Shown: positions 43,062-52,021 of the stretch, piece after piece | Layout: every line of letters starts with the position of its first letter | Position numbering within the stretch: position 1 is the first letter of the stretch | DNA from: Chryseobacterium bernardetii | Lineage (GTDB): Bacteria; Bacteroidota; Bacteroidia; Flavobacteriales; Weeksellaceae | Reading direction: 5' to 3' | Length of the DNA stretch: 64,000 nucleotides | NCBI RefSeq assembly: GCF_003815975.1 | Contig: NZ_CP033932.1 | Span: 4,445,501 to 4,509,500, forward strand | Notes under the pieces: model-generated | What the model was told of the DNA's origin: nothing | The model's input: the letters and a program-made list of their open reading frames with translations, nothing else | Database searches by the model: none | Made by a program: the position numbers and the translations under genes

Positions 43062-43550
43062 TTATTTCTGAACTGCTTTTTTCATTCCATTATCAGGTCT
43101 TAAAACCCTGTAACGAACTTCTATATCTTTTGGTACATAGAATACCAATGGCAGCTTACTGTTGTATCTTACGATTTCCGGCTTAAGGGTAACAAATTTC
43201 TTAGAAAGCTTCTGTCCCGGGCAAGCCATCAATGTTCCTGCTGTTTCCCCTTTTGATTCTACTTCATAATAGTTGTATCCCCATCCCTGAAGATCCTGGC
43301 TTTTCATTTCTCCCATTAAAGAGTAATTGTTGCAGTCTAACATTTTTTCAGCCCCTACAAAAACTTCCACTTTTAAATCATTTTCGTTTTTGGCAACCGG
43401 AAGCTGTATATATACCTGTTTGTAACCTTCTTTAGCTTTTGGGAACATTTCAATCTGTAGTTTTTCAAACTTTTCTGCCTTCTTTTGAGCGAAAGCGCTT
43501 ACTCCAGCCATCAATACCAATCCCGTAATTAAAGTTTTTGAAAATTTCAT
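43062..43550 (-). CDS. eco: Ecotin, periplasmic serine-protease inhibitor
   Basis: The 162-residue protein has a signal peptide (MKFSKTLITGLVLMAGVSAFAQ) and matches ecotin along its length: 'EMFPKAKEGYKQVYIQLP' (about 34-51), 'KVEVFVGAEKMLDCNNYSLMGEM' with the first disulphide Cys, the reactive-site loop 'GTLMACPGQKLSKKFVTL' (P1 Met followed by A and the second Cys), and 'RYNSKLPLVFYVPKDIEVRYRVL' (the dimerisation strand region). Ecotin dimers block trypsin-, chymotrypsin- and elastase-like proteases and protect bacteria from host or competitor enzymes. It follows the macroglobulin gene after 43 bp, so the two are probably one operon of protease inhibitors. Confidence 0.93.
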   Translation of the reverse strand: MKFSKTLITGLVLMAGVSAFAQKKAEKFEKLQIEMFPKAKEGYKQVYIQLPVAKNENDLKVEVFVGAEKMLDCNNYSLMGEMKSQDLQGWGYNYYEVESKGETAGTLMACPGQKLSKKFVTLKPEIVRYNSKLPLVFYVPKDIEVRYRVLRPDNGMKKAVQK

Positions 43551-43593
43551 TTTATTTGGTTTTAAATTTTACGTATTTCCTAATAGCCAAAAA

Positions 43594-46500
43594 TCATTCC
43601 AAAATCTGAATTCCTGTTCCTTTTGTATGGGCATTCATCTGTGGAGCATAGTAGTTCTGCATTGTAGTAATGCCATTTGAGAACTTTCCGGATGCATTGG
43701 CAACCACATCATATTCAAACACATATTTGCCTTTTGGCATATATTGAATATAGAAATTTGTGGACGCATCTTTAGTAGATTGATAATATCCTAAATTATT
43801 TTTCCACTGGTATCCTGATAAGGCATCAAGAGGCTCAAATCCTGCAGCACGCATATCTTTAATATGAATGAATTCCATTGCTCTGTCTGTATTCAGGATC
43901 ATTCTTACGGTTACTTTATCTCCTACTTTTAAAGGTGTTTCCGGTGAGATCTTCTGAAGTTCTTCTCCGTTTACCGTTTTTACCTTTTTATACAGTTCCT
44001 TGGTTACGGAAATATAATTTTCGGATGATTTGATTTTATCCAGGTCTTCATAATACTGCCAGAATAACCCTCCCTGAACAATTCCAGGTCCTGGTTTGGT
44101 TACCGTAACGGTTCCAAGGTTTTTATCGATAGCATCCGTTTTCACTGTTGATTTCACATATCCTGTGGCCTGAGTCTGAGGAACGATGTCTTTTCCACCC
44201 CAAACGATTGTTGCTTTGTCACTTTCAGCACCTGTCCATGATTTTCCTGAATTCAGGATGGTAAAGATCACTTCAGCAGTTCCTCTTGAACTTCCCCATG
44301 AGTTCACTTCTTTCTGCGTTACCAGCCAGATCTTCATATCTTCTATAAAATTGGTATCATTTGCTTTTAGCGTATTAAAGGCTTCCAATGCTCCTGCATG
44401 ATTCACTACTTTAGAACTGAACCAGCCCCAGTCATTCAGGTTTTGTTTCCAGTATACGCCTTGTGTTTTGGTATCTGTTGAAGTTTCTTTAAGGTAATTC
44501 ATCAACTTATCAGATACGTCTTTCACTCCGTAATCATTCATCAGTAAAGCGGCACGGTGAAGTCCAAAGAAAGTAAAATCGGTAATTTTTGCTGTTTTTG
44601 CTTTCTGTTTCACTAAAGCTTTCAAAGCGGCTCCTTTTCCTTTTAAAGGATACTGTTTCTCCCAGTAATTTCTGGTATCCAAATAATCAAGAACCCAATT
44701 GCTCCACACATTTTCTTTCTTAGTATCTGCATATTTACTGATCTCGTTATCTACATACTGAATCAGTTTTGCTACCAAAGCATTCTGTCCTGCACTCTGA
44801 TACTCCGCTGCATTATCTTTTAACCATAGATTGATCTTTCCAAGGTTTTTAAGAATGTACAATGAAGTACCATAAGAACTTGGATATCCTGCATACCACG
44901 AGAATCCGCCATCAGGATTTTGTAATTTGCTGAAATCATCCCAATTCTGGTTAATTGAATTTCTCATGGTGTTAACATCAAACAGAAGAGCCAGTTTTTG
45001 CATCTGCTCAACCTCATTTTTACTTTCCAGTACCCAAGGGGTTTCATCCAATAATAACTGTTTCAGTTCCTGATTTTTTTCAAGGTTGGAATTTAATAAT
45101 CCTTTACCCTGGTACTCATCAAACACCGTTTTCATTTTAGGATTTGCTTTGAAGATCTCAGAAGCCAATACATCTGCAAACCATTTGTTGAAAACCACAT
45201 CCGCAGAACTGTTCTGGTCGTTTTTCAGACTTGGAAGGGCAAACATAATTTCCCAGATCGGATTAGTGGTTAATTCCAATGTATTGGAAACATTAGAAGC
45301 CGTGGTTGAAGTATTGTTTTTAAGGTTATCCAACACAAAAGTCTTCGTTTCTCCTTCTTTTACAAAGACAGGTACTGCATCAGTTACCAACATTCTGTTT
45401 GGCAATATGGCAACGGCCTGCTGCTCTCCATCAGAATAAGATCCTGCTTTTGCTACTACTTTTAAAATGATAGAGAATACATTATCCGGAACTTTTAATT
45501 TCCAGGTTAACGCTCCGTTTCCGTTTTCATCTAGGTCAAAATTCTGTGTTCCTGAAGTAATTCCGAATTTTGAAGAGATGTTTTCATTGGTGAAAGCATC
45601 TAAAATCTGTAATTCGGCAGAACCATTCATTTTTTTATTGGTAAGATTGGATAGTTTGGACTGTAAGTTCAGCTCATCCCCTTCTCTTAAGAATCTCGGA
45701 TAGTTTGGAGTAACTGAGAATTCTTTCTGCGTTACCACTTCTTTTTCCAGGGTAGCCGCTCTTGCATCTTTTGTATGAGCAAGGAACATTAATTTCCATT
45801 TGGTCAAAGCTTCCGGAGAAGTGAATTCAAAATTAACGTTTCCTTCTGCATCAGTTTTCAGATCCGGATAGAAGAATGCGGTTTCATTTAAATTCTGACG
45901 TACCGGAACTTTTTCCAGCTTCTCTGTAGATTGCTCTACAGCACCTGCAGCAGATGCTACATCCATAGCCTGCATGTCTTCTTTTGCTATAGGAGCTGCT
46001 GGGGCAGCCATTTTTGCACTCTTAGCTCTATAGCTAACAACTTCCATAGCAACTGCATTCTTAGGTTTAGGACAACCATTATATTCCGGTAACCCCGGAA
46101 CAGTAGGGCAAGCATCATCTTTATCAGCAACACCATCTCCATCACGATCAAATCCATCAATACCAAATCTGCCATCAAACCAGTTAAAGTTGGGTACTGA
46201 CACATAATTTCCATTATAATATTTCAATCGTTTCTGATAACTTTTCTGTAACAGATACTCTCTAACGTCATAAGAACTGATAATATTGAACGGCATATAT
46301 AATTTATCCCATCCATAGGTATTTACAGCAAACTGGTCCAGAGACATATCATACATATTCGCCAATACTTCTGCATTTACTTTCTCTTTATCATTTCCGG
46401 TAACTTTTACGGTCCATTTTTCTTTTGAATTCGGTTCCAGTTTATCCCTGAAAGTAACGGTCTCAATCTTTAAAGGCTTTTCTGTATCCCTGATCTTTAA

Positions 46501-49500
46501 GGCAGCTGTTTCAGTCTGCACATCGTTAAATGCTACTAACTGGAACTGAAGATTCAGTTCAGAGACGCTTTTATCTTTTGGAATCTCTGCTGTGTATTCA
46601 AGGATTCCTTTTTTCAGCTGGTGAGTTTCTGTAATCGTTTTACCGGAACCATCCTGAACAAAGACATTCACCAATGCATCAGGAATGGCAGAATATACAT
46701 ACACTTTCGCTTTTTCACCTCTTACCGTTTCATTCTTTGGTGCAATTACCGTTAAGAATGTCTTCTGATCAGGTTTAAGGGAATTTTTATCCCAAACACT
46801 GAAATATTGAGCTGCTTTAATAGTGTCTTTCCCTTCAATATTGAAGAGCTCCAACTGATAATCTCCTGCTTCCAGTTTTCCTAAATCCAAATCGGAGAAC
46901 TGAGTATCTGACGACGGCTGTTGCTGTCTTTCAACAACAACTTTTTCTGTTTTCCAGTTTTTAATCTCATCATTTTTATCAAATAAATCATGTGGGAATT
47001 TGCTGATAAATTCCGTCTTTGAGTAGGTTGGAAGATTCTGAACTTCTGCTTTAAAATTATCTCTGAAAATTCTGTCCGGAGCAGCCAGCTTGGATAATTT
47101 AACCTGATATGCTTTTTTAAGAACCTGTTCGTTATAGTTCTTAGTTTCTACTTTTAATTTTGCATTTTCATCACTGAATATATTCTTGATTTCATCAGCT
47201 TTGATATAGTGAGAAACTGAAGCTACCTTCAGATCTGTATTGGCTGACTGGGTTTCTCCATTGATATCGGTAACCGAAGCATTAATCTGATAGTTATCAA
47301 TCTGAATTCCTTCCAGTTTTTCGTCTTTCTTAAGGTCCAGACGAATCACAAACTCTCCTCTTTCATTGGTTTTAGCTTCTCCTAAAATTGAGTTTTCATT
47401 ATCGTTCCCTCTTGGATACCACCAGAAATATCTCCAGCGGATATTTTGCTTTTTGATCTCGTAATTTACTGTGGTATTGCTTAAAGCCACTCCGGAGAAC
47501 ATCATGGCCTTTCCTTTCATTTCTATAGTTTGTCCGTACTTATATTCATCTTTTACCGGTTCAAAAGTAACTTCAAACTTCGGTCTTTTGTATTCTTCAA
47601 CCCTGATATCTTTGTAACCCTCACTATCTCCATCCGTATTCAGATAAAAAGTCCCGTTCAGTTTTCCTTTTGGCAGCATAAAACTGCCATGGTAAGATCC
47701 AAATTCATTGGTGGTAAAGCTTTGTGAAGAAACTTCCTGGTTATTGGCATCCATCAGCGTGATTTTCTGCTTTAATCCTGAAGTTACAGATTCCGTTTCA
47801 TTATTTAAACGGGTATTTACTACTTTAAAATAAACCATCTGTCCGGGTCTGTAGATAGCTCTGTCTGTAAAAATTTGTGCTTTGGAACGGACTTCTTTAT
47901 TAGGGTTATAGGCTTCACGTTCATTATTTCCATATACCTTCATGATCTGGAAATCATTAGTTTTAGGCTGTTGAATCAGATACGTTCTGTAGTATTCTTT
48001 ATTAGCAGTTGCAGGGAATTTGAAAACTCCTTTATCATTGGTTTTCCCTTCAATTTTATTGATGGAATTGTTGTTTACAAATTCATAAAAACTAAGGTTT
48101 TCATTGGCTACGGGTTTTCCATTCTCGCTATTCACTAATTTCAGGTCGTCTGAAAGTGAACCTTTAAGGGATTTGGACTGATAAATGATCTTGTTTCCTG
48201 AAACCAGGAAATAGAAGTTCTTTTCAGGATCATTATCTTTTGTATCTGTTCCGGCTACTGAATATTCTGCCACATACACTCCGGAAGGAAGCGGTTTAAT
48301 TTCCAGTGAAGTTTTATGAAGCTGATAATCTTTCGGGTCTGTAAGCTGATACGTTTCTTTTCTTACCAGGCTCTTTTTTACATTACTGAAATATTTATCA
48401 GCGTAAGAGTTCTGCATATATTTTATCAGGGATAAAAAGTCTTCTTTTACTTCATAAATACTGATAGAAAATTCTGAAACATTCTTAGACTCGGCAATAA
48501 AATGAATCGGCAGATTATTCTGGGTCTGCTTCTCATATTTGATGCTGAGCACAGGATTGATAATTTGGTTTTCCTTGTTCTTAATGTTTTCAATAAAAGG
48601 AGATTCAGGATATTCCTTTTTAGCCTGAGCCGCAACAGCAATAGCCTCCTTTGCTTTATTTTTCATTATCAACTCATCCATGATATCTTCCATGATGACC
48701 ACTTTATAATCACCTTGTACATCAGATTTAGCTAATTTCTGAAGCTGTTCAAGTTTATCTTTGCACGAGTTGAAATTACAGTTATCCAGCAGCTTATCCT
48801 TCATGAAATACAGCTTGGGATTCCCGCTATTCTGGGCAATCAATTCATCAAAAATAGAATTAATAGACTTTCTGTTTTCTGTAAGCTCATTCTTGGTAAA
48901 AATATTATTCTCAGATAGAAAGGTTATCTTTTTAATACCATACCAGTCATACAGGCTTGGGAAATAAGCAATATCTTTTGTATCTGAAAACAGGTCTTTA
49001 TATTTTATCAGTGAAGCTTTCTTCATGTCCTGTTTCTGCAGATCTAGCTCCTGATAACTTTTGGTCAAATAGTTTTTGAAATCAAGTTTCGTCCAGGTCT
49101 CAATCTGCGCAAGGTCCTGTGTATTGGTATTGGTTCTTCCGTTGATCTTCCAGTAATTCTGGTTGTAATAATCCAGGAAAAAACCGTTCAGCAGAACTTT
49201 ATATACGAGTTTCTCTTCTCCTTTCAGTTTTCCTTCCGCATCCTGAAGTTTTTTAAAGAATTTTGAAGCCGCATTATTCTGATCGTCGTCTACGGTTTGG
49301 TTTACAATACTGAACTCTGCTTTCAGAGAACGGATTAACTGAATGGTATTATTTTCTTTCATAGCCTGGTTTTCCATGTCTAAAATAATGGGCAGATTAG
49401 ATTTATAAGCTCCCTTCTGGCTGTTTTCTGCTATTTTTTTCCACTGGTCATCATAATATTTCTGCGCGATAACCGGTGAAAAGCCCAATGATAGCAACGA

Positions 49501-49530
49501 AAGCATAAATATCTTGGAAAATCTTTTCAT
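43594..49530 (-). CDS. Large alpha-2-macroglobulin-family protease trap
   Basis: From ATG 49528-49530 the product is 1978 residues with signal peptide MKRFSKIFMLSLLSLGFSPV. It lacks a lipobox. Domains in order: a unique N-terminal helical region (about 25-330), macroglobulin beta-sandwiches including 'QIFTDRAIYRPGQMVYFKVVN' (MG2 signature), 'EEYKRPKFEVTF', an inserted thrombospondin type 3-like calcium loop ('DRDGDGVADKDDACP' near residue 1125), the A2M core 'AFFYPDLKTDAEGNVNFEFTSPEALTKW' (about 1215-1240) and a terpenoid-cyclase-like toroid (about 1430-1750) with 'NPDGGFSWYAGYPSSYGTSLYIL'. The thioester CxEQ motif is not seen. The longer start at 49593 would add 21 non-signal residues and is rejected. 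Confidence 0.93.
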   Translation of the reverse strand: MKRFSKIFMLSLLSLGFSPVIAQKYYDDQWKKIAENSQKGAYKSNLPIILDMENQAMKENNTIQLIRSLKAEFSIVNQTVDDDQNNAASKFFKKLQDAEGKLKGEEKLVYKVLLNGFFLDYYNQNYWKINGRTNTNTQDLAQIETWTKLDFKNYLTKSYQELDLQKQDMKKASLIKYKDLFSDTKDIAYFPSLYDWYGIKKITFLSENNIFTKNELTENRKSINSIFDELIAQNSGNPKLYFMKDKLLDNCNFNSCKDKLEQLQKLAKSDVQGDYKVVIMEDIMDELIMKNKAKEAIAVAAQAKKEYPESPFIENIKNKENQIINPVLSIKYEKQTQNNLPIHFIAESKNVSEFSISIYEVKEDFLSLIKYMQNSYADKYFSNVKKSLVRKETYQLTDPKDYQLHKTSLEIKPLPSGVYVAEYSVAGTDTKDNDPEKNFYFLVSGNKIIYQSKSLKGSLSDDLKLVNSENGKPVANENLSFYEFVNNNSINKIEGKTNDKGVFKFPATANKEYYRTYLIQQPKTNDFQIMKVYGNNEREAYNPNKEVRSKAQIFTDRAIYRPGQMVYFKVVNTRLNNETESVTSGLKQKITLMDANNQEVSSQSFTTNEFGSYHGSFMLPKGKLNGTFYLNTDGDSEGYKDIRVEEYKRPKFEVTFEPVKDEYKYGQTIEMKGKAMMFSGVALSNTTVNYEIKKQNIRWRYFWWYPRGNDNENSILGEAKTNERGEFVIRLDLKKDEKLEGIQIDNYQINASVTDINGETQSANTDLKVASVSHYIKADEIKNIFSDENAKLKVETKNYNEQVLKKAYQVKLSKLAAPDRIFRDNFKAEVQNLPTYSKTEFISKFPHDLFDKNDEIKNWKTEKVVVERQQQPSSDTQFSDLDLGKLEAGDYQLELFNIEGKDTIKAAQYFSVWDKNSLKPDQKTFLTVIAPKNETVRGEKAKVYVYSAIPDALVNVFVQDGSGKTITETHQLKKGILEYTAEIPKDKSVSELNLQFQLVAFNDVQTETAALKIRDTEKPLKIETVTFRDKLEPNSKEKWTVKVTGNDKEKVNAEVLANMYDMSLDQFAVNTYGWDKLYMPFNIISSYDVREYLLQKSYQKRLKYYNGNYVSVPNFNWFDGRFGIDGFDRDGDGVADKDDACPTVPGLPEYNGCPKPKNAVAMEVVSYRAKSAKMAAPAAPIAKEDMQAMDVASAAGAVEQSTEKLEKVPVRQNLNETAFFYPDLKTDAEGNVNFEFTSPEALTKWKLMFLAHTKDARAATLEKEVVTQKEFSVTPNYPRFLREGDELNLQSKLSNLTNKKMNGSAELQILDAFTNENISSKFGITSGTQNFDLDENGNGALTWKLKVPDNVFSIILKVVAKAGSYSDGEQQAVAILPNRMLVTDAVPVFVKEGETKTFVLDNLKNNTSTTASNVSNTLELTTNPIWEIMFALPSLKNDQNSSADVVFNKWFADVLASEIFKANPKMKTVFDEYQGKGLLNSNLEKNQELKQLLLDETPWVLESKNEVEQMQKLALLFDVNTMRNSINQNWDDFSKLQNPDGGFSWYAGYPSSYGTSLYILKNLGKINLWLKDNAAEYQSAGQNALVAKLIQYVDNEISKYADTKKENVWSNWVLDYLDTRNYWEKQYPLKGKGAALKALVKQKAKTAKITDFTFFGLHRAALLMNDYGVKDVSDKLMNYLKETSTDTKTQGVYWKQNLNDWGWFSSKVVNHAGALEAFNTLKANDTNFIEDMKIWLVTQKEVNSWGSSRGTAEVIFTILNSGKSWTGAESDKATIVWGGKDIVPQTQATGYVKSTVKTDAIDKNLGTVTVTKPGPGIVQGGLFWQYYEDLDKIKSSENYISVTKELYKKVKTVNGEELQKISPETPLKVGDKVTVRMILNTDRAMEFIHIKDMRAAGFEPLDALSGYQWKNNLGYYQSTKDASTNFYIQYMPKGKYVFEYDVVANASGKFSNGITTMQNYYAPQMNAHTKGTGIQILE

Positions 49531-49548
49531 ATATATTAATTTTGATAA

Positions 49549-50304
49549 ATGAACATTATAAAAATACTGAAAAAAACGGTCATAGACAGTCAAATTTATG
49601 TCTCCTTAATGGGAACTCTTTTTGCAGTATTTTTCATGAAAGAGCAAAACACATTCCGTTTCCCTACTATTTTGCTTATTTTCATCACGTATTTCAGCGG
49701 GTATATTTACACTAAGTACCAGTATACTAAATATTTTTTCAGAATCCTGGTCCTGAATGCTGTTGCCGGGATTGCCTGTGCATTTTTAATCATCCATAAT
49801 CATAATGAAGTAAGATTACTGAAATGGTTTATTATTGTTGTATTGGGACTGCTGTACAACAGCTTTTTTCTGGATGTTTATATCCGTAAAATTCCTTTAC
49901 TGAAAGTATTTTATGTAGGATTGGTATGGGCATTGGTGAACTGCTGGCTCACCCTTCCGGAATTCAGCCTGCCTATTTTCCTTATCAGTTTCTTTTATAT
50001 CACGGCATTGGTTCTCCCGTTTGACATCCGGGACATGAACAGCGATACTGTAAAGACTTTTCCTATGATGATTGGTGTTCAGAATACAAAATATATTGCA
50101 TATGGACTGGTCTTCATCAGCACTCTTATTGGAATCTTTTATCTGAAGCCACTGTACGCTGCCGCATTTTTTCTGTCCGGTATCATTACTTATATTTTGA
50201 TTTATTTCTCTGAAAACAAAAGAGATGACGCGTATTTTTCATTCGGAGTGGAAACCTGTTCTGCACTTCCTTTTTTATTTTTACTAATAATGGAGTATTT
50301 TTGA
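49549..50304 (+). CDS. UbiA-like integral membrane protein
   Basis: A 251-residue protein with about eight hydrophobic helices. 'LPFDIRDMNSDTVKTFPMMIGVQNTKYIAYGL' (155-186) matches the second aspartate-rich motif of UbiA-type prenyltransferases (D-x-x-D-x-x-x-D). The first motif is replaced by 'LYNSFFLDVYIRKIPLLKVFYVGLVWALV' (102-130), in which the usual N-D-x-x-D is not intact. It may be a degenerate prenyltransferase or have another role. It is divergent from the macroglobulin with only 18 bp between the starts, and recF follows 3 bp after its stop, so it is likely in one operon with recF and the DciA-like gene. Confidence 0.7.
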   Translation: MNIIKILKKTVIDSQIYVSLMGTLFAVFFMKEQNTFRFPTILLIFITYFSGYIYTKYQYTKYFFRILVLNAVAGIACAFLIIHNHNEVRLLKWFIIVVLGLLYNSFFLDVYIRKIPLLKVFYVGLVWALVNCWLTLPEFSLPIFLISFFYITALVLPFDIRDMNSDTVKTFPMMIGVQNTKYIAYGLVFISTLIGIFYLKPLYAAAFFLSGIITYILIYFSENKRDDAYFSFGVETCSALPFLFLLIMEYF

Positions 50305-50307
50305 CGA

Positions 50308-51387
50308 ATGATTATCAAGAAGCTTTCCCTATATAATTTCAAAAACCATTCTGAGAAAAAGTTTGAATTTTCGCCCCAAATCAACTGTTTTGTAGGCAAT
50401 AATGGTGTAGGCAAAACCAATATCCTGGATGCTTTGCATTATTTATCTGTAGGTAAAAGCTTTTTAGGAAATACGGACCTGAACAACATTAAAAACGAGG
50501 AAGATTTCTTCACGATTGATGCTGAAATTCAGAATGATGACGGTGAAGACAATATCAGAATTACCCAGCCAAAAGAAGCAAAGAAGGTGATTAAAAAGAA
50601 TGATAAAAGCTACGACAGACTTGCCGATCATATAGGATATCTTCCCAGTGTAATGATTTCCCCTTACGATTCTAACCTCATTTCCGATTCCGGGGAGAGC
50701 AGAAGAAAGTTTCTGGATGCCATGATCTCCCAAACGGATTCTGAGTATCTTTTTGATCTGATCCAATACCAGAAAACCATTCAGCAGAGAAATGCCTTGC
50801 TGAAATATTTTGCTAAAAACAGAATCTGGGATAAAGAATCGCTGGAAATTTATGATGACCCGATTACAAAATTCGGAACCAAAATCTTTAATAAAAGAAA
50901 GGTATTTGTAGAGCAGTTAAATCCTATTGTGCAGAATTTCTACCAGATTATTTCGGGTGGAAAAGAAACCGTTTCTGTTATCTATGAATCTCATCTGCTG
51001 GAAAATAATTTTGAGGAACTTTTAAAGGAAAGCCTTGAAAAAGACCGTATGCTGACATATACTTCAAAAGGCATTCATAAGGATGATCTTCTTTTTGAAA
51101 TGGATCATGTTCTGATTAAAAAAATAGGATCTCAGGGACAGCAGAAGTCTTTCCTGATTTCTTTAAAGCTTGCTCAGATGAGTTTAGTAAAGGAACTGAC
51201 CAAAAAGACCCCTATCCTTTTGCTGGATGACATCTTTGATAAGCTTGATGATACCAGGGTTTCGCAATTAATTGAATTGGTAAACCGTGAAAGCTTCGGA
51301 CAGATTTTCATTACAGATACTCACAGGGAGCGAACAGAAAGTGTAGTGAAAAAGATTAATGAAGAAAGTGTTATTTTTGATATATAA
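50308..51387 (+). CDS. recF: DNA recombination/repair ATPase RecF
   Basis: The 359-residue protein is an SMC-like ATPase that loads RecA at gaps together with RecO and RecR. Walker A 'VGNNGVGKTN' (about 31-40), the signature motif 'GSQGQQKSFLISLKLAQ' (272-288) and Walker B 'PILLLDDIFDKLDD' (300-313) followed by the 'ITDTHRER' switch are complete. Length is usual. It overlaps neither neighbour: 3 bp behind the UbiA-like gene and 15 bp before the DciA-like gene. RecF is away from dnaN and dnaA. Confidence 0.97.
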   Translation: MIIKKLSLYNFKNHSEKKFEFSPQINCFVGNNGVGKTNILDALHYLSVGKSFLGNTDLNNIKNEEDFFTIDAEIQNDDGEDNIRITQPKEAKKVIKKNDKSYDRLADHIGYLPSVMISPYDSNLISDSGESRRKFLDAMISQTDSEYLFDLIQYQKTIQQRNALLKYFAKNRIWDKESLEIYDDPITKFGTKIFNKRKVFVEQLNPIVQNFYQIISGGKETVSVIYESHLLENNFEELLKESLEKDRMLTYTSKGIHKDDLLFEMDHVLIKKIGSQGQQKSFLISLKLAQMSLVKELTKKTPILLLDDIFDKLDDTRVSQLIELVNRESFGQIFITDTHRERTESVVKKINEESVIFDI

Positions 51388-51402
51388 CCCCGCAACCCGG
51401 CT

Positions 51403-51696
51403 ATGAAAAGGAAAAAACGCGAATATCAGTCTTCAGAACTTGTAAAGTCATTTGCAAGAATCTATGGCTTTGAAGATAAACTTGTGGCTTTTGATATTAA
51501 AGATTTTCTTGAAGATTATCTTGACCAGAGCTTATTCAATGAAATCAGAAGTGTGAATATTGAAAATAAATGTATTATCATTAAAATAGATTCTCCCCTA
51601 CTGAAAAATGATTTCAAAATGCGTAAAAGTTTCTATCTGAAGAAGTTTCAGGATAAGTTTGGTGAGGATAAGTTTGACGACCTGCAGATTTTGTAA
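51403..51696 (+). CDS. DUF721 / DciA-like protein
   Basis: A 97-residue basic protein with 'LVKSFARIYGFEDKLVAFDIKDFLEDYL' (13-40), 'NEIRSVNIENKCIIIKIDSPLLKNDFKMRKSFYLKKFQDKFG' (46-87). This is the DUF721 fold, related to DciA, the loader of the replicative helicase in most bacteria. It is encoded just behind recF, the common position of DUF721 genes in Bacteroidota and Actinobacteria. A helicase-loading role is inference. Confidence 0.85.
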   Translation: MKRKKREYQSSELVKSFARIYGFEDKLVAFDIKDFLEDYLDQSLFNEIRSVNIENKCIIIKIDSPLLKNDFKMRKSFYLKKFQDKFGEDKFDDLQIL

Positions 51697-51805
51697 GGTT
51701 TCCGCTATCCATCAATATTACAGAAAATTTAATTGAAAAAGAATTGAGTATATTTCAAAATTAAGTGATACATTTAAAGTACATAAAATATAAATCATAT
51801 TTACC

Positions 51806-51969
51806 ATGAAAAAAGTACTTACACAAAAGAAATTATCAAGAGAAAACTTAAAAAAATTCAAGGAGCAGGACAAATGGTATGCTGTGCTTTATCCTGTGCA
51901 GATCTTACAACATGCGCTTTTTGGGAAGAATTGCCAGCAGAATGCCCAGATCTACCTTACTGTATATAA
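51806..51969 (+). pseudogene. Frameshifted Cys-rich double-glycine-type leader peptide gene
   Basis: The ATG at 51806 opens a leader 'MKKVLTQKKLSRENLKKFK' that then runs into an unlikely tail. Shifting the frame at 'ttcaaggagcagg' (about 51857-51870), as if one A were lost from 'aaagga', gives 'GAGQMVCCALSCADLTTC' and 'AFWEELPAECPDLPYCI' ending at TAA 51967-51969. That product has a leader ending in Gly-Ala-Gly and a core with six cysteines, typical of Bacteroidota bacteriocin-like peptides. So it is either a recently inactivated gene or a single-base sequence error. A terminator follows. Confidence 0.7.
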
Positions 51970-51991
51970 TCAACATCACTAGATATTATAG

Positions 51992-52019
51992 AAAATGCTA
52001 CCAAATGGTAGCATTTTTA
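51992..52019. terminator. Bidirectional terminator between the peptide gene and the Gcr-type gene
   Basis: AAAATGCTACCA (51992-52003), a two-base loop and the inverse TGGTAGCATTTT form a perfect 12 bp stem with T-runs on both strands. It ends just before the stop of the convergent 677-residue gene. Confidence 0.88.
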
Positions 52020-52021
52020 TT

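Noticed and set aside
43594..49593. Longer macroglobulin start at 49593
   Set aside because: It would place 21 residues ahead of a clear signal peptide and overlap the divergent UbiA-like gene start; ATG 49528-49530 is preferred.
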